This document shows positions 11,644 to 23,257 of a stretch of DNA of 64,000 nucleotides, piece after piece. The notes beneath the pieces are model-generated. The model ran no database searches. It was given only the letters and a program-made list of their open reading frames with translations, and was not told the origin of the DNA. Every line of letters begins with the position of its first letter. Position 1 is the first letter of the stretch. Made by a program: the position numbers and the translations under genes. The stretch covers positions 62,001-126,000 of the forward strand of contig FWCC01000054.1 of the NCBI GenBank assembly GCA_900169235.1. The letters are read 5' to 3'. This DNA comes from Zarea fungicola. Lineage: Eukaryota > Ascomycota > Sordariomycetes > Hypocreales > Cordycipitaceae.

Positions 11644-12430
11644 TCTTCGGTTAAAATTTTCTGTTTTTTTTTCTTGGTTGTCTTTGAGCTTTTTTTTTCG
11701 TCTCTCAAAAGGGCAGAGTTAACTTGTATCAGTGGGAAAGAGGAATGGGCAAAGGTTTACTACGGTTTGAATGCGGATGCCTTTTGGGTTGAATTGTTGA
11801 AATGTTGAATACCAAATGGAAATTTAGGGGATACTTGGTAGGACTGTTTGTATGCATATTTTGGGGAGTCAAATGGTGCGAGGCGCACTGTTGACGGTTT
11901 TTATTTCACTTTATTTCTTGTTTCTGACTTTCACTTCTGGAGACAGCCTTCCTCATATTTGTCTTGTATTTGTTCCTCTTTGTCACTACAATTGTTGTCT
12001 TGTAAACTTTCGGCGTTGCCGCGGCTCGCTTATCTGCCTTGGATTATTAGACGTGTATGAGAAGAATAAACGATGCTACAATGTACTTCTTGCATGCTAG
12101 GGTTAATGTTCTTCGATTTATTTGCTGACACTGTATAGCTAGTAGACTCGTTTAATATGATTGTGCGTCAACTATAATTCTTGCGTAGAATTTTGTGTCA
12201 TGGTGAGGCACTCAACTGTGGTGGGTCGCACGCCACACTGTGTGCCCATCTACGCGGCCGTTGACGCGACGACGCCTCGGGACATGATCGACCAGGATGT
12301 TACCCATGAGCACGACATCGCTGAAAAAGAAGATCTCGAAACGAAGCGAATAAATTCAAAGCCGTACAATCCACATCATCAAAACATACAGGCATATATA
12401 CAAGCTGCCGGTAGAAGGGAGAAAAGCACC
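11644..12430. other. Intergenic: 3' UTR and DAD1 upstream region
   Basis: T-rich stretches follow the SNT1-like stop. From about 12160 to 12430 lies the probable promoter and leader of DAD1. I see no credible gene. Confidence 0.6.
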
Positions 12431-13019
12431 ATGGCGTCAAATCATCGCGCAGCTTCAATGGGTCCTGTTCTTCGCAACAAGCCGTATTTCGAACAGCAGC
12501 GCGAGGCTCTCCTCGGTGAGATTGCCATGGTATGCAGCAACTGTTGCGATTTCATAAGTTTTAGCCCTGGAAAGACGTTGTATATGCTGACCAAAGTGAA
12601 ATGCCTGTCTCAAGAGCTTCGAGCAGGTTCTCGGCAACATCAATAAACTAAATCGATCGCTAGAGTCGATTATTGCAGTACGTCATTTTTGACATGCATT
12701 TTTTGTTGTGACCTGGTGATTTTGGGAGGCAGAGAAGCGGCTGGGTATTATGAAAAGCTAATGGAGGAGGCATTAGGTCGGCAACGAATTCTCTTCGGTC
12801 GAGACGTTGTGGTCACAATTTGAGAATGTCATGGGAAAGGAGGAGACGACAGAGACACAGGGCCAACCAGAAGAGGAGGAAGAGCAACAGGAGATAGAGG
12901 AGGGGAAGGAGGAGCCACAGCAGCGGCGGCGGCAGCAGCGGCAGCAATCACCAGAGTCTGTGTCGAGAGGCGTAAAACGAGAGGGCACAGAGCGAAGTGG
13001 AGGACGAAGCAAAAGATAA
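12431..13019 (+). CDS. dad1: DASH complex subunit Dad1
   Basis: A small kinetochore protein of the DASH/Dam1 ring, which couples kinetochores to spindle microtubules. Three exons: 12431-12529, 12615-12677 and 12777-13019, giving 134 aa. The spliced product reads RNKPYFEQQREALLGEIAMS, then FEQVLGNINKLNRSLESIIA, then VGNEFSSVETLWSQFENVMG, matching the Dad1 core. Donors are GTATGC and GTACGT; acceptors are CAAG and TTAG. The tail beyond the core is Glu-rich then Arg/Gln-rich and extends the protein past the usual 75-100 residues. The middle exon has only 63 nt, so no single frame shows the gene. It is convergent with RHO4. Confidence 0.92.
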
Positions 13020-13808
13020 GACCTAGACATTAAACGAGATACGATGCATTAACCGAAAGCATGCAAGCTCTCAATCACACACACACACTTGTACTTGAAG
13101 ATGGACTCTTCACATTATTTGTATAGAATTGTGTTAAACGTTGTAAATATTCTTTTCGTCTTACCGCCCCTAGGTATCCCTACCTATGTACATCAAAGAC
13201 AGATGTGTAGGAGAGAGGAAGCAGGCTATACCGTCTACAAAAGAGAAATAATGACAAAAATAAAGAGTACCAAAAAAATGAAACAGAAAAAAAAACGTAC
13301 AACTATGCTCAGTCTCCCCGCCAAGGGAAAAAAAAAAAAGTAGAAATGCAGAGAGACTAGCACTCAATATATACCTGCAAAACAAAACATTTCCACGCGG
13401 GCAAGAAAAGATACAGCCCGGTCCCATCACCAATTCCCGTATGTGCACGTCATTCCTCCTGCTCGTCTCAAAAAAAAATGAGTTTCATTCCGCTTGATCG
13501 TATGATGCCATGACAAAAAAAAAGAAAAAAGTAAAAAGTAAAAAGTAAAAAAGCGAGTAATAACCCGAAAACTGTGTGCGTGTGCGTGTGTGTGTGTTTG
13601 CCAAGGAAAAAGAGAAGAGAAAAGGAAGTTACATGTAAGAGAAAGTTCGTTCCAAGGAATGATTCATTATAAAATAAAGCGGCCTTGTTTTGAGCTGGTA
13701 CAAGACTTGGCCGCGCGCCGCATCTCAGCGACCGAAAAAGGAGATTTTTGGAGCTCGTTTTTGTCGTTTATTCGTTCCCCTTTCTTTCTCGTGCTTTAGT
13801 TCGACTGT
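13020..13808. other. Convergent 3' region with simple repeats
   Basis: Lies between the DAD1 and RHO4 stop codons. It is A-rich and holds several poly-A tracts, an AAAAGT-type repeat at about 13520-13552 and a GT/GC microsatellite at about 13570-13600. I see no gene. Confidence 0.6.
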
Positions 13809-14827
13809 TTAAAGAATCTGACACTTGGTCTTCTTCTTCTTGGCCTTGATTGGTGGTAGGGGCTTGCCATCTGAATGAGCAGCCTGGCGGGCGGCGGCTG
13901 CGGACTCGACGTTTCTGCGGTCATTGGCGACTATTGTGAGAATGGCGCGCTCAAAGATCTCGTCGACGCCGAGCATCTCCTTGCTGCTGCACTCCATGTA
14001 CTGCGCATCCATTTTCTGCGCAACGGCCAAGCCTTGCTCTGACGTTACGGGGGTAAGGCCTTGCGTCTTAAGCATGTCGATGCATGTTCTCTTGTAGCGG
14101 AGGTCAGACTTGAGACCAACGAGGATCAGGGGCGTATATGGGCAAAAGTGAAGCACTTCGGGATACCACTAAAGCAAGCACACGCGCGCGCGGTTAGTAC
14201 GGCAAGGGTATGGAATATTTTGGTGCGATGATCGGTCTGGGAGAAGAGCCAGAAAGGATTCGCGGTGAGCGACCTACCTTGTCGAGGACATTGTCCAGCG
14301 AGTTGGGGCAGTCAATGGCAAAGCAGACAAATATCAGATCAGTCTCTGGGTATGAAAGCGGGCGAAGACGGTCGTATTCCTCTTGTCCGGCTGTGTCCCA
14401 CAGGGCCAGCTCTACGGTCTTGCCAGAAGGTGGGTGAACAGGGTAGGTGATGTAGTTTTCAAACACTGTAGGAACATATTTCTGTACACCGACTTGTTAA
14501 CACAACATTTCCTATAAAGGGTAAAAACGCGCTTCAGCACTCATAGATGGGCCGCTGCGCAGTATGCCATCATACCTCTGGAAAGTAGCCCTGGCTGTAG
14601 CTGATAAGGAGGCAAGTCTTGCCACAGCCGCCGTCACCGACGACGACAATCTTCTTGGAATAGGTGGGCGGCTCCGTGAGATGCGTCGCCGCAGATTCGC
14701 GTCCGGAAGCTGAGCTCATTGTTGTGCTGGCGGTGCCGTCGCTAGTTCTTGTGCGCTGGTTGCGGCGCGGCTGGTCGTGGTCTGCGGGGGCGTAGTATGA
14801 GCTGCGGTATTGCTGCTGCGTCGCCAT
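13809..14827 (-). CDS. rho4: Rho-type small GTPase Rho4
   Basis: A membrane-anchored Rho GTPase; in filamentous fungi Rho4 acts in septum formation and actin-ring assembly. Exons on the minus strand are 14827-14576, 14481-14278 and 14168-13809, giving 271 aa. A poly-Gln/Ser/Thr N-terminal extension of about 60 residues precedes the G domain. Motifs are GDGGCGKT (P-loop), YVPTVFENY (switch I), DTAGQEEYD (switch II), GLKSDLR and CSSKE. The C-terminus is a lysine-rich stretch followed by the prenylation box CQIL. The N-terminal extension and the [14 protein letters not shown] segment favour Rho4 over Rac, Cdc42 or Rho1. Splice donors are GTATGA and GTAGGT. Confidence 0.93.
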
Positions 14828-15792
14828 CCTTTCCTCCAATGCAAGGATAAAAGCTACACACGACTGACGTAGTGTGTGTTTTTGTATTTTTAAAGGCTTT
14901 CCTCTGCTCAAGGGCGCTGACTTTAAGTCTTTGGTTTCAAAGGGCTTGCTGTCGAGGTTGCCCAGGTGATTCAACGTTCCCTAGAATGGGTATAATTTTC
15001 TGGCGCCCGGTCGTTGGTGTGACTATTAAAAGCTGCACAGCACCTTATGCTGGGTAACTTGTGTGGATAAATGGGGCACTGCGTGAGATTTCGAGTCAAA
15101 GTCAACTCTGTAAAAGGTCATGTAGTGATAGAATCGCAAAAGGTATGTTGGAGGAGACAGAGTTGCTGGGGCAGTCGTCAAAGCTTGGGTGGGCAAGTTC
15201 ATTTGGCGGGATCGGCGTTGTGGTGCGGCGGTGGGCGGTTTGGTGTTAGCGGCGGCCCAATTGTAAACATGTTGGCGAGGCAACGCGGACCGGCTTTGGG
15301 GTTTGTTCAAACACGAGCTGTCGCGGGGCTCACGGGCAACTAATAATAATCATGTGCTATTGTTTTAGCGTGTCTTTCCCGAGAAGAGGGGCTAGAATTA
15401 TTAACTAAAATCGAATATTCAAACGGTGTCTCGGAGCTTATCTGGATGTGTTGCCACAACAAGAGAACAGGGATTCAGCTATTGCGGATGTGCGGCAAGT
15501 GTGTCAGTCGTTTCGTGCAGGGAGGCTAAACTGGACGTGCATCAGGAATTATTTAAGAATAAGACAGCCTATTACATGAAAACATATCCAAATGGTGTTT
15601 TCTGTCTTGTGAGGATATCGACTCACTTACCCATTGGCCGGCTGGCGACGGGCTGCGCCAGCTGGCAGACGCATGCCACAAATTCCGCAAAGAGTTTTTT
15701 CTACCCAGAGTTTCTATTCACTGAACATCTCTTTCGCATACGTTTGATTCACTAATAATATAAATTCTGTTCTTTTTACTTAGCCCGCTCCC
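14828..15792. other. Intergenic, no gene seen
   Basis: Promoter side of RHO4 and upstream region of the BTB gene. Small open frames here show no family resemblance and lack splice-supported partners. Confidence 0.5.
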
Positions 15793-16910
15793 ATGGTAAA
15801 CTCCCATCTTGGCCAAATTCTGGCCAACTTGCGAAATAGCGATTTCAGTGACTTGACGTTTGTTTGCAAAGACCGAGCTTTTCCTGCTCACAAAAATATT
15901 GTATGTGTACAGCCTTCGTTTGTAAAGAATTTTATCGATCCTATCGATGCGACGGTACGTTTTGTTTGCTGCCCAGAATCATCGCTGAGACTCAAGCTCA
16001 GCAAGCTCGTGCAACACAGGCATCACCCAGTATACAGATTAACATGAATAAATATGATACTAGCAGTGTCGACAATCTTGTCCAATACCTGTATACAGGG
16101 GACTATGGCAACGTGAAAGAGGAGGCACTGGCAACCGTCGAAGATTCAACAGGAACGCTGCACACCATATTGACTCATATTCACGCTCATGATATTGCCT
16201 ACCACTACAATATAAGAAGCATGATGAATGTCACAGATTCGAAGCTTCAATCTCTACTCAAGAAGCAAAGTAACAATGCCGATCTCGCCCCTGCCTTGCC
16301 GAAGGCAATTGAGACAGCGCAAGCCTTGACGAGTAGCCGGGGTTTGATGGACGGGCTGGCTGTATCTTCTGCCGACCATATCAACGAGCTCGTGTAGAAC
16401 GATACCTTTTTAAATATATTCACTGATTCGGGCTTCCTGTTGACTGTGCTCAAGAACTGTGCGCGTACCCAGGCGAGACGGAAACAGACGGCGGTAGACC
16501 TTCACCGTAATTGGCAAGCCAAGACAGATGCATTCAATTCTGCCATAGCACTTCTTCGCCAAATTCGAGCATGCGCCAACCAAAGTTGCAAAGTATTGTT
16601 CCAAGCTGATGTTACGCAAGAATTGGATGTTGTCTGCCGCCATTGCAACCGCAAGCAAAAATTGACTCCTGCCAGCGCGGCATCAGCGCCGACCACTACA
16701 ATAGGGCAGCAAACACCAACCAATGTCGCCGCGGCAATCTCGGATTCAGCATACAAGAACTCGTCACGTATGGTGTCAACCTTAGCAGCTGACAATACTG
16801 ATTGCCCTTCACAGCGCAACTACAGCAGGCTACTTTTCCATATGGTGGCAGGGGCAAGGGAAGAAGAAGGGGAAGGGGAGCCGGCCAGAACTGAGCGAAC
16901 GGCGCGGTAA
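15793..16910 (+). CDS. BTB/POZ domain protein, with in-frame TAG or an unusual intron
   Basis: The N-terminus reads as a BTB/POZ fold (SDLTFVCKDRAFPAHKNIVC), then, after an intron with donor GTACGT at 15955, VDNLVQYLYTGDYG. Acceptors at 16001, 16019 or 16037 all keep phase; I prefer 16001. The frame meets TAG at 16395-16397, yet the same frame continues to 16910 with helical sequence and a Cys pattern (CANQSC and CRHC) of the kind seen at the ends of fungal BTB proteins. A 63-nt intron 16392-16454 (GTGTAG to CTCAAG, TTGAC 11 nt before the acceptor) would remove the stop and give about 335 aa. If it is not spliced, this is a nonsense-truncated protein of about 184 aa. Such proteins are often Cul3 adaptors; function unknown here. 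Confidence 0.55.
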
Positions 16911-17218
16911 CTGAGGAATCTTGAAATCAGCCCGATTACTCTTTGTCTTTCTAAATTGGGAGAGCTCCCGTTCAATTTTAATGGTTTTTTTCAATACTTT
17001 TACGGGCTGTAAGGTTGGAGTTGTTCCCATTTAGCCAGTCGGACCTTCTATCTCCGATTAGGATAGCTCCAGTATGGTCTGTGCGCAATCATGAAAAAAA
17101 ACCAGGCTAAAAAATTCACAGCGCAGCATTTCATGGAAACTCTTGTTCTTCATCATCATACCTCCAAAGCTTACCATCTTCGACGCCATTGCCGCCGCAA
17201 CCAATCTATCGGTCCAGC

Positions 17219-17879
17219 ATGGCGACGACGTCGACTCCCAGCAAGTACGTCACCCTTGTGTCGGGCGACGGCTTCGAGTTTGTGGTACTACGCGAGGCAA
17301 CAATGATCAGCCCAATTATCAAGGGCATGCTTGAGCCCAGAAGTGCGTGAATCATCTCCCTCGGGAGCCAGGTGCCTTTTCAATTGAGGCTCAGCTTGGT
17401 TTTCCCAGTGCACATGAAAATACTTACCAGGTACCATTTCGTCGCAGGCCAATTTGCTGAGGCCAGAGATGCACGATGTGTGTTTCAAGAAATGAGGTGA
17501 GCTTTTTCCGCTGCGCAACCATCTGCCACGTTTGGTGGGAGGGATGACGATACAGGCGCCACAACGCCGAGCTCTACCCTGACAAAACCGCTGCCCATCA
17601 GGAACTTCTTGGTCTCTTGGTGCGCGTGTTCTGTATGATTTTCGACTACACTTGAACCGACTAATTGCTCCCATTCCCAAATATTGTGCTTCAACCGCGT
17701 GTGAAGCCATGGAGCTAACCTGGGCCGCCAACAGCGCCATTGTCCTCGACAAGGTAGTAGAGTACTTCCACTACTGGTACCGATACCGCAACAGCGAAGA
17801 CGTGCCCGATATGGACATACCTGTTGAGATTTGCCTTGAAGTTCTAGCCGCAGCAGACTATCTTGGCCTGGATCAGTAA
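17219..17879 (+). CDS. elc1: Elongin C
   Basis: A Skp1/BTB-fold adaptor that joins elongin A or SOCS-box type receptors in cullin ubiquitin ligases. Three exons: 17219-17342, 17448-17496 and 17735-17879, giving 105 aa, about the family size. The product contains KYVTLVSGDGFEFVVLRE, SPIIKGMLEPRSQFAEA and VVEYFHYWYRYRNSEDVPDM, and ends near LAAADYLGLDQ. Donors are GTGCGT and GTGAGC; acceptors are CGCAG and AACAG, the last with a CTAAC branch site. The second exon is only 49 nt and the second intron is long for this gene set (238 nt). It lies directly downstream of the BTB gene. Confidence 0.92.
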
Positions 17880-20732
17880 GACCGACAGCTTAATCACCGA
17901 CCGAGACGCACAATTCTGACTTGGTTGGCCATCCAGGAGTAACATGAAGTGATATTTTTTCTTAGCCTGTTACAATCAACGGTAGGCGTTCATGGACTCA
18001 CAGACTTTGGCTCGGCGTTAGGAGTATTGCTTGAATAGGCCAACAGGACCGCATCCTCAACCTGTACATATGAATCAAACTTGCGCGATTCTTTTCGACT
18101 GATGCATCTCTACAGTGATGACATGCCCGAGGCTTTCAAGAATATTTTGTTACATGTACTTGCTGTCACCATTTCGCATTCGTTCTGCTCTTCAACTCCT
18201 CTGTGGGTCGAACGTCTATTTGAGATGGAAGATTGAAATATCCCGCTCACTCTGTGTAGCTCAGTTGTGCATTGAGTGTTCACTTTTTCTGCTGGGAAAC
18301 ATACTTTCTGTGACTGTCGTAAGCTGTCTGTCTTGAAATCTGTTTCGTGAACTGGAGGCCAAGGTTGTATGATTTAGATCCGATGTGAGCCGTGGAACTG
18401 GTGGCATTGGTGTAGGTAAGCGGCCTATCCCAATGTCGACTTCGGCGTAATAGTCGGGAATGAAGATTGCATCGACGTCCGAAGTATGACGTGCTTTTCT
18501 ATCTCCTGCAGTCGGAACCTTGGATGTGAGTGATGCAGGTCTCAAACTATTCTTCAGGTCGGCTTGGCAAGACAAGCCTCCTACTTGGGGTTGGAAACAT
18601 TATTACTACAAAAAAGCGCCTCCTGCGCCTCAATCAGGTCCTCTCACTACCAGTATTTGCGAAGTATGTACTATGAGTCTTTGGTCTTACCCTTGCGTGC
18701 GGATATTTTGGAAGTTTGTCGTCTCCATCAGGTATTTTGTTCGTTGACAGCTCTACGGCTTCCAACCCATCTAGGACAGCGTGCAACGCAGAGTGGCGTC
18801 CTCTTGGTAACTGCATATTCGGCTACAACCGAGAGTCTTGTTTTGGGTAGTTTTTTTTTTTAGTTTTTTTNNTTTTTTTTTTTTTTCATTTTACGTGTAT
18901 CATGCCGTACATTTCAGCTAAAGGTCTATTAAATCATTCTCATTAATAGTAGAATGGCGTTCTGATACAGTGGGCGTTTGCTGTTGCCCTTTGTCCTGGC
19001 GCTTCGCACTAGTTAGCTGCCAACCGCATAGTTAGTGGACGAAGAACCATCGACAATGAACGACACGATATGCGCAGGAAGACCACCAGCCGCTTCTCGC
19101 AGATTATCAACGCCACTAGTGCCGGCAGTCAGCACCAATTTGAAGGCTAGTTATGGTAATTGGAGGAACATCCCCTACTACTAACTAGGTATCTGGCAAC
19201 GGATTTCCTTGAGCCCGCAAAGGCTGGGGCCAAACTCAGATTCGGACTCCGTTTCTGCATCCACCGGGCGGCAGATGAATTGGGGTTGCTGATCATCAAA
19301 GTGGTTGGCCTTGAAGTGGCAACCCACTCGATAACAGCGACAGCCACGGACATCGGTATCTCATTTTTTCCCTTTCCCCATTTTCCTCTTGCCGAAAGTG
19401 GAGGAAGAACACGCTGTGGTCAGCACATTAGTATAGCATCGGCTTGGCGGGTGGCGCTATTGAAAGGCAATGCACCTCTTCAGCTGTAACTACAAGAAAT
19501 GGAGGAACAGCAGCTGAAAGTAGCAAAAGTGCACAAGTACATGGACACAACGAGTCGTCGGGCAATCAATATACATGGTGATGGAGGGGGGATATGGCGT
19601 GTTTCCACTGATGTAACGATGCCACCACAATCTGCTCCGAAAGCATGCAGCCCGCCTGTTAATAAGACAAAATGTTCTGACTTGGCTGCTCAGGCCACAC
19701 GGACTTGATTTTTTCTTGCTTGCGTCTGGCAGACTCTTCTCTGACCTGTACTCTACGGCGCCAACAGTTGTTTTTGGCAACAAGCACTATATTCCGCACA
19801 CAAGCACAACTAAAAATACGCTGCACCATGATGTTCCTCTTTATGATGCTATGCTGTCACTCGAAATTCTTTGCCGACATGTATTTATTCCAGGATTTTC
19901 TTGAAACAGCTCGCTAGATATTAACCCCCTGCTGTCCTCGGACGACGACCGAATCGTGGCCCACCAATACACACAGACTCGCTCTGTACACCGACTTGGA
20001 AGACCAGTAATGTGTAAAACCACATGTACTAGACTAGGGCTAACCAAGACCTTTTGGTCTCATCTTTTGACTAGTTAGTCTACCTCTTGGCTTTTTTTTT
20101 CTTTTGGCGCCGGGTAATCTGCCATTCGTGCAGCCACATACAGCCCATGCCGTCATGTTGCACTGCAGGGCCAAGCGACATATGACGGAAAGCAACAAGC
20201 CAAAGATCCTACAAGGCGCGAGTGAATGGACAAGGTAGCGTTCTAGTGTTTCTCGATTACGAGCCCTCTCCACATACAACGACTCAAAAGTCCCAGTTAT
20301 CTGTTAGAGGCTGATCGTTCCATGTTACAATAACGTCTACTGGCGCCGTGCCGTCAATTGCGCCCCTGCCACATGGACTCATCAGCCAGTGCGTCTCTGT
20401 GAGCACCGGCCCTCGGGTGCAGCAAGTGGTCTCGTTTGTCATCTCTTGTTCATAGCAAGAAAAGAACATGGCTGATTTATTAGAGTCGCACGAACTAAAA
20501 CTAGTACTAAAGTAGCGCTTGCTTCCATAAACTTGGGTTCGCAAAAATAATTTGAACGATCAAACTTGAAAAAACTGGCCCAATTCTTTCTTCTCCCTCC
20601 AATATTCATCTACTCTCACAGGTCATCATACGGAATCTCCTACCAACATATTTGCTGGGCCACTCTGAAGACATCTTACCGAGAACAGCTCGAGGCAGAC
20701 TGAGATACCAAGATAACGGCTACCAAAAAGGC
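17880..20732. other. Gene-poor region with an assembly ambiguity
   Basis: About 2.85 kb without a recognisable gene. Open frames are short (60-110 codons), lack ATG or family motifs, and do not join through good splice sites. Two undetermined bases (nn) sit at 18871-18872 inside a poly-T run. One minus-strand frame at 20284-20544 is open for 86 codons but begins without ATG. The last 150 bases are probably the methyltransferase promoter. Confidence 0.5.
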
Positions 20733-22480
20733 ATGACTACACCAGCTGGAATTAAACACACCGATGGTGCCAAGCTCTCCATCTTTCGAGGCTATGATAC
20801 GTCACATCTTGTGGTCGATGAGACATGGATGAAGGAACAATCTGGCGAGATTGAGTTTCCTAAGTAAGCTTTCACCAAAGTGCGATGTTCTTGTTGAGCA
20901 TTTCAGTAATCAAGGGCCTTTTTTATGGTTTCAATAGGACAACAGCTGTTCCCGAATGGAATGCCATCCCTGAAAACGGACGGACATATCATGGCTACAA
21001 TCCTGGCTGTAAGTGTCCTGCAAATGTGCCATCTAACCTCCAGGCCATGGCATCAAGAGCTTGGCACTGACTCTACTTATTCTTTTTCGTCTGCATATAG
21101 CGTACTACCTCCCGAATGACCCTGTAAGTCATCTTCTCAATAGTAGTTGTCTTCTGTTGCCCTTTTATTGACTCGTGATACCTCCCAGCCGGAGCAAGAA
21201 CGTCTTGGTACGTAAGATGATCAGCCAATTTCCCACACGGAACCATATCTCAGCGTGGCGTTGCGCTAACGTCAAGTGCCGGGCGCTATCAAGATCATCA
21301 ACACCGAATGGTACGACTCATTCAGGAAGGAAGGCTTGGCCTTGCCCCAGTACGCAATGCTAGAAATGTCATTGATGTTTGCACTGGCACTGGCATTTGG
21401 GCCACAGATTATGGTATGTTTGCCACCTCTCTGTCATTCTGCTTGACCTTTTTTGTTTTAAAAGACCTTTTGTGTCTCGCATTTTACAGGCTTTATGCAA
21501 AAGATTGTTGTCTCACTTTGCTTTTCGTTTTCGTTTCTTTTGAACCGACGTCAACTGACCGCATGTCTCGTTTTCTTTTTACTAAGCTACCGAGAATCCC
21601 GAATGCAATGTAATTGGGAGTGATCTCAGTGCCATCCAGCCACGGGAATCGGTTCCCAATTGTACCTTTGTGCAGCACGACGTCGAGAAGCAAGACTGGA
21701 ACTATGACTGCAAATTCGACTACGCCTATTTCCGCTATGTCGTAACATGTTTTGACGACATGCCCTCCGTGCTGCGTAAAACGCACGACAGCATGCGTGA
21801 GGGTGGCTATATTGAGCTTTTCGACACGCCCCTCCAGGCGCTCAGTCTCGATGGCAGCATCGATGGCACCGCGCTCGAGGAATGGGGTGAGGTTGGTCGG
21901 GCCGCCGGCCGCAAGCTGGGCCGTGACATGGCCAAGCCGAGGCAATACAAGCACTGGCTTGAGGAAGCTGGGTTCGTGGACGTGGTGGAGACCATCATCG
22001 CCACGCCAGTCAATGAGTGGTGCAAGGATAACCGTCAAAAGGAGATTGGCCGCTTCATGTTTTATGACTTCTACGCATTCGTGGCTGGACTGAAGAAGCT
22101 GGTTGTGGTAGCGGGCTACTCCTCTGAGGAAGCCGATGACTTTTTGGTCCGTATTCGCAAGTCACTTCAGGACCCCAAAGTGCATTCATATTACGAAAAG
22201 TAGGTTTCTTGTCCCCATATACATTTTGGACATTTTCATGAGTTTAGCAGCAACACTGAGAAGATTACTAATAAATCTCTTCTTCCATAGGTACATCGTC
22301 TACGCCCGAAAGCCGCGAGCAGATGAGGTCTCGGCAAAGCCTGCAGCAAAGCAGACCTCAGATGAGGACGTTGTCGCAGTTAAGGACAAGCGTGTCCCGA
22401 CTAGTTTTGTTGACAAGATTACCTCTTCCGTCCTTGCATTCAGAGCGACGCTGAAGAACAGACTTGGATTGAAGGCCTGA
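20733..22480 (+). CDS. SAM-dependent methyltransferase, UMTA/LaeA-like
   Basis: A class I methyltransferase of the group common in filamentous fungi. Seven exons: 20733-20863, 20938-21008, 21101-21123, 21189-21207, 21294-21413, 21587-22199 and 22291-22480, giving 388 aa. Phase is kept at all six junctions. The product runs GRTYHGYNPGSYYLPNDPEQ, then RLDHQHRMVRLIQEGRLGLA, then the SAM-binding motif VIDVCTGTGIWA (near residue 108), IGSDLSAIQP, and FDYAYFRYVVTCFDD, ending with KYIVYARKP and a Lys-rich tail. Exons 3 and 4 have only 23 and 19 nt. The substrate is unknown; LaeA itself is a secondary-metabolism regulator, but no metabolite cluster is visible here, so that role should not be assumed. 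Confidence 0.88.
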
Positions 22481-23257
22481 GTTTAAAAGCAATCATGCCA
22501 CCTGACTCGCATCACTTCGTTCTTGTTGACTATGCTGCTCGCTCGACTAATTTTATGCCATTATGACGGACAAGCTTTAACGATTTCGCATTTCATGCAT
22601 GTTTTAAGTACTACTTTTCCGAAAATATTGATGTTTTTTTTGTCGAGATTCGATAGTTACTGGCTTGGTCTCTGATATTACTCTTGTTCAGATAGCCCAA
22701 TGACTCCTCCTGTCGCTTCTTCTAGTCGCTGTATAAACCATATGCTTTAATCTCAATCGTTTCTGTACCGGTCATATTTCTTTCCCGTTGACGATATACT
22801 TCCCAGAGATGGCCAATTGTGCTCCCTCGTCAGTGCACCGCGTACCGTTGGCGGCGACTTTGGCGGCGATGACATGGCGACGACATGGCGGCCGAAACAA
22901 GACCCGGGCGTCCACGGTGACGACAGAGCCGGAATTATGATCTAGCCGGACTTTAATTTAGCTTTGGGCTAGCATTTTTACTATTAGGAACTATTTTATC
23001 ATTTCATGTTCACGAACAGTGACAGGATTTATTAATAACACAGCAAAGATTGCCAAGTCTCTGCAGAGCGTGTGAATCGAGAGACGCAGTGTACTGAGAG
23101 CCTAAGTTCCCTTTCCGGAATTTATTACTATCACCTCTCCTTCACCAAACCTCTTCACACGCCGACGGCATGCAGTATTCAAGAATTTGAGGGGTGGGTT
23201 ATCCAGCTTTTCGCTCTTTTTTTTTTTTTTTTTTCTTTCCTCTTCATTATACCCACT
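22481..23257. other. Intergenic, convergent 3' ends
   Basis: Lies between the methyltransferase stop and the FMN reductase stop. It contains a poly-T run at about 23216-23235. No gene seen. Confidence 0.6.

Noticed and set aside
12161..12646. 161-codon frame over DAD1 exon 1
   Set aside because: It begins at a non-ATG codon well upstream and reads through the first DAD1 intron; the spliced DAD1 model fits the family.
13570..13600. GT-rich tract as a regulatory element
   Set aside because: It is a simple microsatellite in a convergent 3' region with no other signal.
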